In this document: positions 27,177-37,664 of the stretch, piece by piece
Numbering within the stretch: the stretch's first letter is position 1
How the letters are laid out: every line of letters starts with the position of its first letter
Program-made: the position numbers and the translations under genes
Notes under the pieces: model-generated
Told to the model about the DNA's origin: nothing
The model's input: the letters and a program-made list of their open reading frames with translations, nothing else
Database searches by the model: none
NCBI RefSeq assembly: GCF_000468095.1
Contig: NZ_ASZC01000013.1
Coordinates: forward strand, 1 to 64,000
Length of the DNA stretch: 64,000 bases
Origin: Pantoea sp. AS-PWVM4
GTDB taxonomy: Bacteria > Pseudomonadota > Gammaproteobacteria > Enterobacterales > Enterobacteriaceae
Direction: 5' to 3'

Positions 27177-27539
27177 CGGATATCCATAAACCAGACGAAA
27201 CTAAAGCACACATATTAATCGTTCAGATACCCGACTTACAGGGCAATATCTTAAATTTACGTCAGTTATCTCTGCCATCGTGCTGACAGACAAAATTTGC
27301 GACCCATCTCCATACTTTACTCTTTTCCCGTTTTTTTATTTTTTCCTGACACAGCAATTTGTTATGGTCGGCAACCGAAAAACCCGTGGGCGGATGAAGG
27401 AGATGCCGTAAAAATGGTAACATCCCCTCTTTCGTTGTTGCCCCATCGTGATGACGACATCTTCCCCTGTGGCAACCATGCGCCGCAGGTCATCAAAGAG
27501 TAAATATAAAGTGAGAAAGAGATGAAAGGAGCAGAGCAA
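27177..27539. other. 363-bp mltB-mutS intergenic region
   Basis: This is the longest gene-free stretch. It holds divergent promoters by position and a T-rich tract at 27327-27347. A short open frame of 29 codons (27414-27503, starting Met-Val-Thr-Ser-Pro-Leu) has an AAGGAG at 27397-27402, 11 bp before its ATG, and ends 36 bp before mutS. I recognise no family in it. In E. coli the mutS 5' leader is an Hfq/ArcZ target, so the region could be a regulatory leader. No terminator hairpin, repeat or RNA gene is evident. Confidence 0.5.
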
Positions 27540-30083
27540 ATGGACTTCAGCGCCCATACGCCCATGATGCAGCAATACCTGCGTCTGAAGGCCGATCATC
27601 CTAACATTCTGTTGTTCTATCGCATGGGCGATTTTTATGAGCTTTTTTACGATGACGCAAAACGCGCCTCGCAGCTGCTGGAAATCTCTCTCACCAAACG
27701 TGGTGCGTCAGCAGGCGAACCCATTCCGATGGCAGGTGTCCCCTATCACGCCGTTGAAGGTTATCTGGCGAAACTGGTCCAGTTAGGAGAATCGGTCGCA
27801 ATTTGCGAGCAAATTGGCGATCCCGCGTTGAGCAAAGGTCCGGTCGAACGCAAAGTCGTACGTATTGTCACCCCAGGAACCATCAGCGATGAAGCTCTGC
27901 TACAGGAGCGTCAGGACAACCTGCTGGCCGCCATTTTCCAGAGCCAGCGTGGTTTTGGCTACGCCACGCTGGATATCAGTTCAGGACGTTTTCGCCTGAG
28001 CGAACCCGGTGATCAGGAAACGATGGCTGCCGAGTTGCAGCGTACTAACCCGGCCGAATTACTCTATCCCGAAGATTTTCAGGCGATGTCGCTTATCGAC
28101 CAACGACGCGGCCTGCGTCGTCGCCCACTTTGGGAATATGAAATCGATACTGCACGCCAGCAGTTAAACCTGCAATTTGGCACGCGCGACCTCAACGGTT
28201 TTGGCGTTGAACAGGCGCATCTGGCGCTGCGCGCGGCGGGATGTCTGCTGCAATATGTCAAAGATACCCAACGCACCTCACTGCCGCATATCCGCTCGCT
28301 CAGTATGGAACGCCAGCAGGATAGCGTGATCATGGATGCTGCCACGCGTCGCAATCTGGAAATCACGCAAAATCTCGCCGGTGGCACCGACAATACCCTG
28401 GCCGCCGTGCTGGATAAAACCGTCACGCCGATGGGCAGTCGTATGCTGAAACGCTGGTTACATATGCCATTGCGTGATGTCGACACCATCGCACGCCGTC
28501 AGGAAGCGATTGCGGAATTACAGGCGCACAGCGAAGAGCTACAACCGGTTTTACGTCAGATTGGTGATCTGGAACGTATCCTTGCCCGTCTGGCGTTGCG
28601 CACCGCACGCCCGCGCGACCTGGCGCGTATGCGCCATGCCTTCCAGCAGTTGCCGGAGCTGAATACCCTACTGCAAACGGTGAACGCGCCACAACTCACG
28701 CAGTTGCGTAGCCAGATGGGCGAGTTCAGCGAACTGCGCGAATTGCTGGAAAATGCCATTATTGAATCACCGCCAGTTCTGGTGCGTGATGGCGGGGTGA
28801 TTGCGCCAGGTTATAACGCCGAACTGGATGAGTGGCGCGCGCTGGCCGACGGTGCCAGCGATTACCTTGACCGCCTGGAAATTCGTGAGCGGGAAAAACT
28901 GGGGTTGGATACGCTTAAAGTTGGCTTTAACGCAATTCATGGTTACTACATTCAGGTTAGCCGTGGTCAAAGCCATCTGGTGCCCATCCATTATGTGCGC
29001 CGCCAGACGCTTAAGAATGCCGAGCGCTATATCATTCCTGAGCTGAAAGAGTACGAAGACAAGGTGCTGACCTCAAAAGGGAAAGCGCTGGCTCTGGAAA
29101 AAGGCCTGTACGACGAGCTGTTTGACCGCCTGCTGCCACATCTTGAAGCCCTGCAATTAAGCGCGGCGGCGCTGGCCGAACTCGATGTACTGAGTAACCT
29201 GGCGGAGCGCGCCTGGACCCTCAACTATTGCCGTCCGGTGCTTCAGGAGAAAGCGGGGATCCGCATCACGGGAGGTCGACACCCGGTGGTGGAGCAGGTT
29301 CTGAAAGAACCCTTTATCGCCAACCCGCTTTCGCTCTCGACACAGCGACGTATGCTGATTATTACCGGCCCCAACATGGGCGGTAAAAGTACTTACATGC
29401 GTCAGGCGGCATTGATTGCGCTGATGGCCTGGATCGGCAGCTTCGTGCCTGCTGAAGAGACGGTGATCGGCCCAATCGATCGCATCTTTACCCGCGTAGG
29501 GGCGGCTGACGATTTGGCGTCCGGGCGTTCTACCTTTATGGTGGAAATGACCGAAACGGCCAATATTCTGCATAACGCCACCGAGCATAGCCTGGTGTTG
29601 ATGGATGAAATCGGTCGCGGCACTTCAACCTATGATGGTCTGTCGCTGGCGTGGGCCTGCGCCGAAAGCCTGGCTAACCGTATCAAAGCCATGACGCTAT
29701 TCGCCACCCACTATTTCGAGCTGACAACGCTACCGGAAAAAATGGAAGGCGTGGTCAACGTACACCTGGATGCCGTGGAACACGGTGACACCATCGCGTT
29801 TATGCACAGCGTGCAGGATGGCGCGGCCAGCAAAAGTTATGGCCTTGCCGTAGCGGCGCTGGCGGGTGTACCGAAAGAGGTGATCAAACGAGCCCGTCAC
29901 AAGTTGAAGGAGCTGGAAGCGCTGTCGGGGAGCACTGCCGCCTCGACGGTGGAAGGTTCTCAGTTACCATTACTGGTAGCGGACACCTCACCGGCAGTGG
30001 AAGCGCTGGAAGCATTGGATCCCGACACCCTGACGCCACGTCAGGCGCTGGAGTGGATCTATCGCCTAAAAACACTTGTATAA
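27540..30083 (+). CDS. mutS: DNA mismatch repair protein MutS
   Basis: 847 residues from the ATG at 27540, chosen because AAGGAG lies 8 bp upstream (27526-27531). An in-frame ATG at 27522 would give 853 residues, the E. coli length, but has a weaker site. The mismatch-reading Phe-Tyr-Glu is in Met-Gly-Asp-Phe-Tyr-Glu-Leu (Phe32, Glu34). The ATPase has Gly-Pro-Asn-Met-Gly-Gly-Lys-Ser from about residue 610, then Met-Asp-Glu-Ile-Gly-Arg-Gly-Thr-Ser and Thr-His-Tyr-Phe-Glu-Leu. The C-terminus ends Ala-Leu-Glu-Trp-Ile-Tyr-Arg-Leu. MutS binds mismatches and recruits MutL. It converges on rpoS with only 210 bp between. Confidence 0.98.
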   Translation: MDFSAHTPMMQQYLRLKADHPNILLFYRMGDFYELFYDDAKRASQLLEISLTKRGASAGEPIPMAGVPYHAVEGYLAKLVQLGESVAICEQIGDPALSKGPVERKVVRIVTPGTISDEALLQERQDNLLAAIFQSQRGFGYATLDISSGRFRLSEPGDQETMAAELQRTNPAELLYPEDFQAMSLIDQRRGLRRRPLWEYEIDTARQQLNLQFGTRDLNGFGVEQAHLALRAAGCLLQYVKDTQRTSLPHIRSLSMERQQDSVIMDAATRRNLEITQNLAGGTDNTLAAVLDKTVTPMGSRMLKRWLHMPLRDVDTIARRQEAIAELQAHSEELQPVLRQIGDLERILARLALRTARPRDLARMRHAFQQLPELNTLLQTVNAPQLTQLRSQMGEFSELRELLENAIIESPPVLVRDGGVIAPGYNAELDEWRALADGASDYLDRLEIREREKLGLDTLKVGFNAIHGYYIQVSRGQSHLVPIHYVRRQTLKNAERYIIPELKEYEDKVLTSKGKALALEKGLYDELFDRLLPHLEALQLSAAALAELDVLSNLAERAWTLNYCRPVLQEKAGIRITGGRHPVVEQVLKEPFIANPLSLSTQRRMLIITGPNMGGKSTYMRQAALIALMAWIGSFVPAEETVIGPIDRIFTRVGAADDLASGRSTFMVEMTETANILHNATEHSLVLMDEIGRGTSTYDGLSLAWACAESLANRIKAMTLFATHYFELTTLPEKMEGVVNVHLDAVEHGDTIAFMHSVQDGAASKSYGLAVAALAGVPKEVIKRARHKLKELEALSGSTAASTVEGSQLPLLVADTSPAVEALEALDPDTLTPRQALEWIYRLKTLV

Positions 30084-30096
30084 CAATGAGTTATCA

Positions 30097-30168
30097 GTAG
30101 CAGTGCGATTTATCGCGCAATTCTGTGCAGAGTGCAAGAAAAAGGCGCGCGATAAATCGCGCCGCTAC
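30097..30168. repeat. REP-like palindromic pair, locus 1
   Basis: Left arm 30097-30118 and inverted right arm 30147-30168 of a 22-bp unit GTAGCGGCGCGATTTATCGC followed by GC; the left arm has two mismatches. It lies between convergent mutS and rpoS. Confidence 0.9.
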
Positions 30169-30245
30169 GGAATGTATGTCAGCACCAGGGTCTACAACCC
30201 TGCTTAAGGGATCCCGTGTCAATCACCATCCTGAATCGCAGGCAT

Positions 30246-30279
30246 AAAAAAACGGTGACCAGATGGTCACCGTTTTTAT
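30246..30279. terminator. Bidirectional terminator mutS / rpoS
   Basis: AACGGTGACC-AGAT-GGTCACCGTT (30251-30274) with A-run before and T-run after, ending 15 bp from the rpoS stop. It serves rpoS on the minus strand and could stop mutS read-through. Confidence 0.93.
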
Positions 30280-30293
30280 GTAGCGATTACGGT

Positions 30294-31286
30294 TTATTCA
30301 CGAAACAGCGCTTCTATATTCAGGCCCTGAGTCTGCAGAATTTCACGCAGACGACGCAGCCCTTCCACCTGAATCTGACGAACACGCTCACGGGTCAAAC
30401 CGATTTCGCGGCCCACATCTTCAAGCGTTGCCGCTTCATAGCCCAACAGGCCGAAACGACGCGCCAGCACTTCACGCTGCTTGGCATTCAGTTCAAACAA
30501 CCACTTAACGATGCTTTGTTTCATATCATCGTCCTGCGTGGTGTCTTCCGGGCCGTTATCTTTTTCATCGGCCAGGATATCCAGCAGCGCTTTTTCGGAA
30601 TCACCACCCAACGGTGTGTCAACCGAGGTAATACGCTCGTTGAGACGTAGCATACGGCTTACATCATCAACCGGTTTGTCCAGCTGTTCGGCAATCTCTT
30701 CGGCACTCGGCTCATGATCGAGTTTGTGCGAAAGTTCACGCGCGGTACGCAGATAGACATTTAACTCTTTAACAATGTGGATAGGCAGACGAATAGTACG
30801 GGTTTGGTTCATGATTGCCCGTTCAATGGTCTGACGAATCCACCATGTGGCGTAAGTCGAGAAGCGGAATCCACGTTCCGGATCAAACTTCTCTACAGCA
30901 CGAATGAGGCCGAGATTACCCTCTTCAATCAGATCCAGCAGCGCCAGACCACGATTGCTGTAACGACGGGCAATTTTCACCACCAGACGTAAGTTACTTT
31001 CAATCATGCGGCGACGAGAAGGAATGTCGCCTCGTAATGCGCGGCGGGCAAAGAACACCTCTTCTTCCGCCGTTAACAATGGAGAATAACCAATCTCTCC
31101 GAGGTAGAGCTGCGTCGCATCCAAAACGCGTTGCGTCGCACCCTGTGACAACAACTCTTCTTCCGCTACATCGTTATCACCAGGTTCGTTCTCAACGAGA
31201 GCCTTCTCATCAAAAACCTCAGCTCCGTTCTCCTCGAATTCCGCATCTTCGTGTAACTCGTTAACTTTCAGCGTATTCTGGCTCAT
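30294..31286 (-). CDS. rpoS: RNA polymerase sigma factor RpoS
   Basis: 330 residues, the E. coli length. This is the general stress and stationary-phase sigma factor. Region 1.2 starts near residue 55. Region 2 includes [14 protein letters not shown] and [11 protein letters not shown] (2.3-2.4). Region 4.2 has [10 protein letters not shown]. It follows nlpD by about 50 bp, and in E. coli the main rpoS promoter lies inside nlpD, giving a long sRNA-regulated leader; the same is likely here. A bidirectional terminator follows. Confidence 0.99.
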   Translation of the reverse strand: MSQNTLKVNELHEDAEFEENGAEVFDEKALVENEPGDNDVAEEELLSQGATQRVLDATQLYLGEIGYSPLLTAEEEVFFARRALRGDIPSRRRMIESNLRLVVKIARRYSNRGLALLDLIEEGNLGLIRAVEKFDPERGFRFSTYATWWIRQTIERAIMNQTRTIRLPIHIVKELNVYLRTARELSHKLDHEPSAEEIAEQLDKPVDDVSRMLRLNERITSVDTPLGGDSEKALLDILADEKDNGPEDTTQDDDMKQSIVKWLFELNAKQREVLARRFGLLGYEAATLEDVGREIGLTRERVRQIQVEGLRRLREILQTQGLNIEALFRE

Positions 31287-31336
31287 AAGCGGCTCCTACC
31301 CGTGATCCAAGGGCAGAACACCTGGGTTCTGCCGGA

Positions 31337-32425
31337 TTATCGTTGCGGTAAGTAACGCAACGGATTTACGGATTTCCCCTTGTAACGAATTTCAAAATGC
31401 AATCGTACTGAACTGGTTCCGGTGCTACCCATCGTAGCTATTTTTTGCCCAGCTTTAACTTCCTGTTGTTCCCGGACCAGCATTGTGTCGTTATGGGCGT
31501 AGGCACTCAGGTAGTCATCATTGTGTTTGATGATGATTAAATTACCGTACCCACGGAGCGCGTTGCCTGCGTATACCACCCTACCCGAAGCAGTGGCGAC
31601 AACAGGTTGTCCACGCGAACCGGCGATATCGATCCCTTTGTTTCCGCCTTCCGCAGCGGAGAAGTTATCGATAATCTTCCCATCAGTCGGCCAACGCCAG
31701 CTTCCCACCGGGGTTGTGCTATCCGTCGTGCTGCTGACTGTGGGTGGTGCGATAACCGGAGCTGTGGTCGTTGCCACATTATTTGCCCCTTTCGACGGCA
31801 ACAATTTGCTGCCTGAAGAATTACCCGAATCATCAGAATACGTAATAACAGGTTGCTGTGCAACCGGGGCAGATTTAATTTGCGAAGAACCCGGTGTGAC
31901 AGGTACGCCACCCTGAGTTGCATCAGCGGCAGTGATAGCGTTACCACCGGTAATTGACTGTCCGGCACCGTTCCCAACCTGCAACGTTTGCCCGGCGTTC
32001 AGGCTATACGGGGCGGGGATGTTGTTACGTTGCGCCAGGTCGCGATAATCATTGCCGGTAATCCACGCAATATAGAACAAGGTGTCGCCACGTTTAACGG
32101 TGTAAGTTTCGCCACCATAGCTACCTTTCGGAATATTCCCATAATTGCGGTTGTACACAATGCGACCATTTTGCGTCGTCACATTATTATTACCACTAAT
32201 CATTCCGCCCGATGGCGGTGCAGAAGGTACGCCACCGCTTAACATTCCGCCGTGCGGCATCGTAGGTACGCCGCCACCCGAGGTATCGTTCATACCACCG
32301 TTGCCACCGATCTGGCTGATGGGTGCTTGTGTATTATCGCTGGAGCTACAGCCTGCCAGCCAAAATCCGACCAGTGTCAGTGCCGCCAGACGGCGTAATT
32401 GAAATGTTGTGCTTCCCGTGCTCAT
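31337..32425 (-). CDS. nlpD: Amidase activator lipoprotein NlpD
   Basis: 362 residues (E. coli 379) from the ATG at 32425. The lipobox Leu-Ala-Gly-Cys follows a short signal. A Gly/Pro/Gln-rich linker leads to a LysM domain ([14 protein letters not shown]) and then a LytM/M23 domain. The catalytic metal ligands are degenerate: Asn-Lys-Gly-Ile-Asp replaces the His-x-Gly-x-Asp motif, and Arg-Leu-His-Phe-Glu replaces His-x-His. It therefore activates AmiC at the septum rather than cutting peptidoglycan. It lies between pcm and rpoS. Confidence 0.97.
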   Translation of the reverse strand: MSTGSTTFQLRRLAALTLVGFWLAGCSSSDNTQAPISQIGGNGGMNDTSGGGVPTMPHGGMLSGGVPSAPPSGGMISGNNNVTTQNGRIVYNRNYGNIPKGSYGGETYTVKRGDTLFYIAWITGNDYRDLAQRNNIPAPYSLNAGQTLQVGNGAGQSITGGNAITAADATQGGVPVTPGSSQIKSAPVAQQPVITYSDDSGNSSGSKLLPSKGANNVATTTAPVIAPPTVSSTTDSTTPVGSWRWPTDGKIIDNFSAAEGGNKGIDIAGSRGQPVVATASGRVVYAGNALRGYGNLIIIKHNDDYLSAYAHNDTMLVREQQEVKAGQKIATMGSTGTSSVRLHFEIRYKGKSVNPLRYLPQR

Positions 32426-32585
32426 TGATCCCCCGTGATGGCAATCCTGGATATGACTGTGTCTGCGCAACCGCATTTTACACTGCATAATGCAGGTGAA
32501 ACGGCCTTTAGCATTGATTAACAAGGATAGTAACAAGATCAACTGCGCCGTGCCATGTAACAGTTGTGAACAAGTACGAAGAGCT

Positions 32586-33212
32586 TCAGGCCAGGTCGCC
32601 CTGTACTAAAGGCACAAAGCGGACGGGTTCGATAATCTCTTCGATCATCTCATCTCCCTGACGGCGCAGACGTTTTAACACTTGTTGATCTTCCCCAACC
32701 GGCAGCACCATTCTGCCGCCGTCACGCAATTGTGCTATCAGCGCAGTCGGAATTTCAGGAGGTGCCGCCGTAACGATAATGGCATCGAACGGACCGCGTG
32801 CGGCCCAGCCCTGCCAGCCGTCACCGTGGCGAGTTGAAACATTATGCAGGTCGAGTTGCTTCAGGCGGCGTTTCGCCTGCCACTGCAACCCTTTGATGCG
32901 TTCTACGGAATAAACGTGATTGACCAGATGGGCCAGAATCGCCGTCTGATAGCCTGAACCAGTGCCAATTTCCAGCACGCGCGCGTCAGCATTGAGTTCC
33001 AGCAATGCCGTCATGCGCGCCACCATATAGGGCTGTGAAATGGTCTGCCCACTACCGATCGGCAACGCGACATTGTCCCAGGCTTTGTGTTCGAAGGCTT
33101 CGTCGATAAAACGCTCACGCGGCACATCGGCGATGGCTTTCAGCAGATGTTCATCATGGATACCCTGGGCGCGCAGTTGCGCCAGCAAGGTTTCAACGCG
33201 CCGGTTCACCAT
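32586..33212 (-). CDS. pcm: Protein-L-isoaspartate O-methyltransferase
   Basis: 208 residues from the ATG at 33212, the E. coli length; an in-frame start at 33242 lies further inside surE. It methylates isoaspartyl residues to start repair of aged proteins. The SAM site is [11 protein letters not shown], and the family Gln-Pro-Tyr-Met-Val-Ala-Arg-Met and Ile-Val-Thr-Ala-Ala-Pro are present. It overlaps the surE 3' end by seven bases, showing coupling. A 160-bp gap to nlpD may hold promoters. Confidence 0.98.
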   Translation of the reverse strand: MVNRRVETLLAQLRAQGIHDEHLLKAIADVPRERFIDEAFEHKAWDNVALPIGSGQTISQPYMVARMTALLELNADARVLEIGTGSGYQTAILAHLVNHVYSVERIKGLQWQAKRRLKQLDLHNVSTRHGDGWQGWAARGPFDAIIVTAAPPEIPTALIAQLRDGGRMVLPVGEDQQVLKRLRRQGDEMIEEIIEPVRFVPLVQGDLA

Positions 33213-33967
33213 GCCAAATCCACCTCCGCCTGGGTCAACCAATCGCTTAACACCACCTGCGCCGCCGGGGCGGTCAGGTCAACATGCAACGCGGTGATCG
33301 AGACATAACCCGCATCCACCGCGGCAAAATCGGTATCCGGGCCAGCATCCAGTTTCTCTCCCGGCGGCCCAATCCAGTACAGGGTGTTGCCACGCGGATC
33401 TTGCTGGCAGATGACCTGGTCGGCAGGATGACGGCTGCCACAACGCGTCACGCGGAAGCCTTTCACTTCCTCCAGCGGGAGATCAGGCACATTGATATTG
33501 AGAATACGACCGGTGCGCAGCGGTTCACGCGTTAACGCCCGCAACAACGCGCAGGTAACAGCGGCAGCCGTGGCATAATGTTGATGCCCATTCAGCGATA
33601 CCGCCAGCGCCGGTAAGCCAAGATGGCGACCTTCCATCGCGGCGGCCACGGTGCCGGAATAAATCACATCATCACCGAGATTGGGACCGGCATTGATACC
33701 GGAGACCACAATATCCGGACGCGGTTGCATTAGGGCATTCACCCCCAGAAACACGCAGTCGGTCGGGGTGCCCATCTGCACGGCGATATCACCATTTTCA
33801 TGGGTAAAGGTACGAAGCGGTGTCTCCAGCGTCAGCGAGTTTGACGCGCCGCTGCGATTGCGATCGGGTGCGACCACCTGGACTTCAGCAAACTGGCGCA
33901 GTGCGCGCGCCAGGGTCTGAATGCCCGGAGCATGAATGCCGTCATCATTACTCAGCAATATCCGCAT
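33206..33967 (-). CDS. surE: 5'/3'-nucleotidase SurE
   Basis: 253 residues from the ATG at 33967, the E. coli length. Metal ligands Asp8 and Asp9 are in [15 protein letters not shown] (Ser39 region) and Gly-Ile-Asn-Ala-Gly-Pro-Asn-Leu-Gly are conserved. It dephosphorylates nucleoside monophosphates and short polyphosphate and aids stationary-phase survival. The first 20 bases overlap the truD 3' end and the last seven overlap pcm, so the three are translated from one message. Confidence 0.98.
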   Translation of the reverse strand: MRILLSNDDGIHAPGIQTLARALRQFAEVQVVAPDRNRSGASNSLTLETPLRTFTHENGDIAVQMGTPTDCVFLGVNALMQPRPDIVVSGINAGPNLGDDVIYSGTVAAAMEGRHLGLPALAVSLNGHQHYATAAAVTCALLRALTREPLRTGRILNINVPDLPLEEVKGFRVTRCGSRHPADQVICQQDPRGNTLYWIGPPGEKLDAGPDTDFAAVDAGYVSITALHVDLTAPAAQVVLSDWLTQAEVDLAW

Positions 33968-34991
33968 CGTTACCTTCTTGTTGGAGAAGCTCACGCACGA
34001 CGCTGGTAGCAAAGCTGCCCGCAGGCAGCCAGAACGCCATCTCCAGCGTCACATCATCCCACCAGTTCCAGTGCAAGTCCTTTGGCACCACACGCATCGC
34101 GCGGCGTGCCGCATCAACACGTTCACGCTCAAGCAGTGTAATCAATTCTGCCGCACCTGCCAGGCTGTGCTGTTCAAATTCAAGCGCTTCCACCTGGGTG
34201 CCCCAGTCGCCACGACCAGGCAACGGTGCGGTGATCCGCAGTTCATCCTGATTCACGCGCTGTTGCAGTTCAGTCAATTCTTCTGTCTGCGCGACGAACC
34301 AGCTACCACGCCCGGTCAGTTGCAAGGCATCGCCGCTCATCACTGCGTCGAGATTGCCGTCTCGCTGCAAACGCGCGCTGGTGACCTGATTAAACAGATG
34401 ACTGCGGGTGGCCGAGAGCAACAAGCCTTTTTTGTTGCGATCGCGTGGGCGGAAGCGATCCTGCGCCCACTGCTGTGCCTGGGTCAGATTATTACCCTCA
34501 CGGCCAAAACGCTGCTCACCAAAATAGTTCGGCACACCGCTTTTCTGAATTTTCTGTAAACGCTGTTCCACCACGGTCTGATCCGAGATTTGACGGATCA
34601 CCAGACGAAACGCATTCCCCGCCAGCGCACCGGTACGTAGTTTACGCTTGTGGCGCACCACCTGCAGGATTTCTACGCCTTCCAGCTTAAATTCAGACAG
34701 ATCAGGCATCGCGTTGCCCGGTAAACGGAAACACAGCGTCTGCTCGGTCACCGCATGGCGGTCTTTCATCCCGGCATAGCTGAGATCACGCACATGCACG
34801 CCGAGAAACTTCGCCAGCGCTTCGGCGACAAAGCGGGTGTTGCAACCGATTTTACGGATGCGTACCAACAACTGTTCACCTTCGCCGTCATAGGGATAAC
34901 CAAGATCCTCAATGACGACAAAATCTTCTGGATTGGCTTTAATCACGCCGGTGGCGCGCGGCTTACCGTGCAGGTACAGCAGTTCACTCAT
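33948..34991 (-). CDS. truD: tRNA pseudouridine(13) synthase TruD
   Basis: 347 residues (E. coli 349). The catalytic aspartate is Asp77 in [10 protein letters not shown]. The TRUD insertion domain and Asn-Tyr-Phe-Gly-Glu-Gln-Arg-Phe-Gly are present. It modifies U13 in tRNA-Glu. It overlaps ispF by four bases and surE by 20. Confidence 0.98.
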   Translation of the reverse strand: MSELLYLHGKPRATGVIKANPEDFVVIEDLGYPYDGEGEQLLVRIRKIGCNTRFVAEALAKFLGVHVRDLSYAGMKDRHAVTEQTLCFRLPGNAMPDLSEFKLEGVEILQVVRHKRKLRTGALAGNAFRLVIRQISDQTVVEQRLQKIQKSGVPNYFGEQRFGREGNNLTQAQQWAQDRFRPRDRNKKGLLLSATRSHLFNQVTSARLQRDGNLDAVMSGDALQLTGRGSWFVAQTEELTELQQRVNQDELRITAPLPGRGDWGTQVEALEFEQHSLAGAAELITLLERERVDAARRAMRVVPKDLHWNWWDDVTLEMAFWLPAGSFATSVVRELLQQEGNDADIAE

Positions 34992-35473
34992 GCGCCAGCC
35001 ACCTTCACCAGCAGTGCCACAGCTTCACAGGCAATACCTTCGCCACGCCCGGTAAAACCCAGTTTTTCCGTGGTGGTCGCTTTAACATTCACCTGATCCA
35101 TATGACAGCCAAGAACTTCAGCGATATTCACACGCATCTGCGGTACATGCGGCAGCATTTTCGGTGCCTGGGCGATGATGGTGACGTCAACGTTACCGAT
35201 CTGGTAACCCTTCTGCTGAATACGACGCCAGGCTTCGCCCAGCAAACCACGGCTATCCGCCCCTTCATAAGCCGGATCGGTATCAGGGAACAGTTTACCG
35301 ATATCTCCCATCGCCACTGCGCCCAGCAGCGCATCGGTCAACGCGTGCAGTGCCACGTCGCCATCAGAATGGGCAATAAAACCGTGTTCGAAGGGAATAC
35401 GCACCCCACCAATCACCAGAGGACCCTCGCCTCCAAAGGCGTGGACGTCGAAGCCGTGACCGATACGCATCAT
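34988..35473 (-). CDS. ispF: MEcPP synthase IspF
   Basis: 161 residues; the E. coli protein is 159 and the next codon is also ATG, so the start could be three bases later. It cyclises CDP-ME-2-phosphate to methylerythritol 2,4-cyclodiphosphate in isoprenoid synthesis. Zinc ligands are in His-Gly-Phe-Asp-Val-His at the N-terminus, and [11 protein letters not shown] and Lys-Ala-Thr-Thr-Thr-Glu-Lys-Leu-Gly are conserved. It overlaps ispD by ATGA; the two enzymes act two steps apart in the same pathway. Confidence 0.98.
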   Translation of the reverse strand: MMRIGHGFDVHAFGGEGPLVIGGVRIPFEHGFIAHSDGDVALHALTDALLGAVAMGDIGKLFPDTDPAYEGADSRGLLGEAWRRIQQKGYQIGNVDVTIIAQAPKMLPHVPQMRVNIAEVLGCHMDQVNVKATTTEKLGFTGRGEGIACEAVALLVKVAGA

Positions 35474-36186
35474 GCGCTCTCCTTTAACTGAATCTGGGTA
35501 AGATAAAAGGCCGCCAGCGCCAGGTCTTCTGGCCGCGTCACCTTAATGTTATCACTGCGGCCGCTCACCAGTTCGGGATGGTAACCGCAGTATTCCAGCG
35601 CCGAGGCCTCATCAGTGATGGTCGCGCCCTCATTCAGGGCGCGCGTCAGGCAGGCCATCAGCAGCGCATGGGGGAAAAATTGTGGCGTCAGCGCGTGCCA
35701 TAAATCTTCACGCTCAACGGTGTGCGCAATGGCGGCTTTACCCGGTTCGGCGCGCTTCATGGTATCGCGCACCGGTGCCGCCAGAATCGCGCCCACTTTG
35801 CTGTGCTGACGCACCGCCAGCAGACGCGCTAAATCATCAGGATGCAGACACGGCCGCGCCGCATCATGCACCAACACCCACTCCCCGTGCGTCACCGCTT
35901 GCAAACCGGCCAGTACCGACTCGGCGCGCGTCTCACCGCCGGTGACGCGTAGCACGCGTGTGTCCTGCGCCAATGGCAGCGAATCAAACCAGCCATCATC
36001 GGGACTGATAGCAACAATCACCTGTTTGACCGCAGGATGTGCCAGCAAACGAGCAACGCTATGTTCAAGAAGGGTGAGTTGACCGATGGTCAGATACTGT
36101 TTCGGGCAGGCAGCCTGCATGCGGCTGCCAATACCGGCAGCGGGCACTACGGCGATCACATCCGCAGAGGAAGAGTGGTTGTTCAT
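35470..36186 (-). CDS. ispD: MEP cytidylyltransferase IspD
   Basis: 238 residues (E. coli 236). It transfers CMP to 2-C-methylerythritol 4-phosphate. The nucleotide-binding start is [10 protein letters not shown] with a following Pro-Lys-Gln-Tyr, and Val-His-Asp-Ala-Ala-Arg-Pro and Leu-Ala-Ala-Pro-Val-x-Asp-Thr are conserved. It is 3 bp from ftsB and overlaps ispF. Confidence 0.98.
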   Translation of the reverse strand: MNNHSSSADVIAVVPAAGIGSRMQAACPKQYLTIGQLTLLEHSVARLLAHPAVKQVIVAISPDDGWFDSLPLAQDTRVLRVTGGETRAESVLAGLQAVTHGEWVLVHDAARPCLHPDDLARLLAVRQHSKVGAILAAPVRDTMKRAEPGKAAIAHTVEREDLWHALTPQFFPHALLMACLTRALNEGATITDEASALEYCGYHPELVSGRSDNIKVTRPEDLALAAFYLTQIQLKESA

Positions 36187-36189
36187 GGT

Positions 36190-36507
36190 TTATCGTTGTT
36201 GATTTTGCGCAGCTTGTTGCGCGTTACGTTTGCTCTGGTCTGGCACCAGACGATAGAAGGTTTCACCAGGCTTGATCATGCCCAGCTCATTACGTGCGCG
36301 CTCCTCAATAGCCTCAGAACCGCCGTTGAGATCGTCAATTTCGGCGAACAGCTGATCGTTACGCGCTTTCAGTTTGGCGTTATTCGCCTGTTGTGACGCA
36401 ACATCATCATTGACGCGCGTATAGTCATGGATCCCGTTTTTGCCCAGCCACAACGAATACTGAAGCCAGCCGAGCAAAACGAGTAGTAATAGCGTCAGTT
36501 TTCCCAT
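36190..36507 (-). CDS. ftsB: Cell division protein FtsB
   Basis: 105 residues (E. coli 103). A bitopic inner membrane protein: a single N-terminal helix (about 3-20) then a periplasmic coiled coil with Asn-Asp-x-Val-Ala and an [11 protein letters not shown] segment. It ends in a Gln/Asn-rich tail. It bridges FtsL and FtsQ in the divisome and signals to FtsWI. It is the first gene of ftsB-ispD-ispF-truD-surE-pcm-nlpD. Confidence 0.98.
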   Translation of the reverse strand: MGKLTLLLLVLLGWLQYSLWLGKNGIHDYTRVNDDVASQQANNAKLKARNDQLFAEIDDLNGGSEAIEERARNELGMIKPGETFYRLVPDQSKRNAQQAAQNQQR

Positions 36508-36582
36508 CCCAGCCCCCTGAAAAACGGCTCAATCATCCCATAACTTCGCGCCGGACTCCACTCCAGCAGCGAAAATGCCGTT

Positions 36583-36653
36583 TACGGACGATTGTCCGTA
36601 CAAATATTGATTCACTGGTGCGGCAATTGGCAGGTAAAGTTTTGTAACCTGCC
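36583..36653. other. Two hairpins before ftsB
   Basis: TACGGAC-GATT-GTCCGTA at 36583-36600 and GGCAGGT / ACCTGCC at 36629-36653 lie in the 171-bp ygbE-ftsB gap. Neither has a T-run on the minus strand, so they look more like leader structure or protein sites than terminators. Confidence 0.45.
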
Positions 36654-36678
36654 GACGCGTTTGCACATCAGGCACGGC

Positions 36679-36999
36679 CTACCAGCCGGAGAGAAATGAG
36701 AAGAGTAGCCAGAACAGGCATACCACCACGATCGCCGTCACCACCCCACTCCAGAACAGATGACCACGCATCATCAGGCTGAGGACAATACCAATCAGCA
36801 CCGATACTGGCAGCAGGGCAAGGAAGAACGGCCAGGTATAGAGGAAGAAAAACAACGTATTGGAACCGTAGAGCAGGAACGGAATTGCCAGCGCACACCA
36901 ATACGAGAGAAAACCAATCACACCACCCGGTAGCGACGAGCGAGGCTCATCCTGGGTGCGTTCATCTTTGCGTGCCAGCATAGGGGTAACGTTCTGCAT
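36679..36999 (-). CDS. ygbE: Inner membrane protein YgbE
   Basis: 106 residues, DUF3561. A polar N-terminus of about 25 residues is followed by three hydrophobic segments and ends Phe-Leu-Ser-Gly-Trp. Function is unknown. It is found between cysC and ftsB in E. coli as well, so position supports the name. Confidence 0.92.
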   Translation of the reverse strand: MQNVTPMLARKDERTQDEPRSSLPGGVIGFLSYWCALAIPFLLYGSNTLFFFLYTWPFFLALLPVSVLIGIVLSLMMRGHLFWSGVVTAIVVVCLFWLLFSFLSGW

Positions 37000-37026
37000 A
37001 GAGTTCCTGTTGACGCTAATCGCGGC

Positions 37027-37051
37027 GCGGCAAATCGTGGTGATTTGCCGC
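37027..37051 (-). other. Hairpin after cysC
   Basis: A 10-bp stem GCGGCAAATC (37027-37036) with GATTTGCCGC (37042-37051), 8 bp past the cysC stop, without a T-run. It may be a weak terminator or a 3' stability element for the cysGDNC message. Confidence 0.5.
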
Positions 37052-37058
37052 TGTCTAT

Positions 37059-37664
37059 TCAGGATCTGATGATATCGCGGTGACGCAGCAGGTCTAACAA
37101 TTGGGCGGTGAGTTTTGTAACCAATTGTTCACCATCGAGGTGGATTTCCGGCGCCTCTGGCGCCTCATAAACACTGTCGATACCGGTGAAATTGCGCAGT
37201 TCTCCGGCTCGCGCTTTTTTATACAATCCTTTCGGATCGCGCGCTTCACACACCGATAGCGGCGTGTCGACAAAAACTTCCACAAACTGCCCATCCGCCA
37301 GCAGGTCACGCACCATCTGACGTTCAGCGCGATGCGGCGAAATAAAGGCGGTCAGCACCACCAGCCCGGCATCCACCATCAGTTTGGCCACTTCACCGAC
37401 GCGACGAATGTTCTCTTTACGATCGTCATCACTGAAGCCGAGGTCACGGCACAGGCCGTGACGCACGTTGTCACCATCCAGCAGATAGGTACTGACGCCA
37501 AGCCGATGCAGCGCCTGCTCCAGCGCCCCGGCCACCGTGGATTTGCCCGAGCCAGACAGCCCGGTAAACCACAGCACCACACCCTGATGGCCGTGCTGCT
37601 GCTCACGCTCAGCACGGGTCACCGGATGATCGTGCCACACCACGTTTTCATCGTGTTGCGCCAT
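37059..37664 (-). CDS. cysC: Adenylylsulfate kinase
   Basis: 201 residues (E. coli 201). It phosphorylates APS to PAPS, the second step of sulfate activation. The Walker A loop is GLSGSGKS at 35-42, and Asp-Gly-Asn-Val-Arg-His-Gly-Leu and Phe-Ile-Ser-Pro-His-Arg-Ala-Glu-Arg are conserved. It overlaps cysN by one base, so sulfurylase and kinase are made together. Confidence 0.98.
   Translation of the reverse strand: MAQHDENVVWHDHPVTRAEREQQHGHQGVVLWFTGLSGSGKSTVAGALEQALHRLGVSTYLLDGDNVRHGLCRDLGFSDDDRKENIRRVGEVAKLMVDAGLVVLTAFISPHRAERQMVRDLLADGQFVEVFVDTPLSVCEARDPKGLYKKARAGELRNFTGIDSVYEAPEAPEIHLDGEQLVTKLTAQLLDLLRHRDIIRS

Noticed and set aside
27297..27503. 68-codon frame before mutS as a gene
   Set aside because: No ribosome site at its first ATG and no family match; only the last 29 codons have even a weak start signal, so it is kept as a finding and not called.
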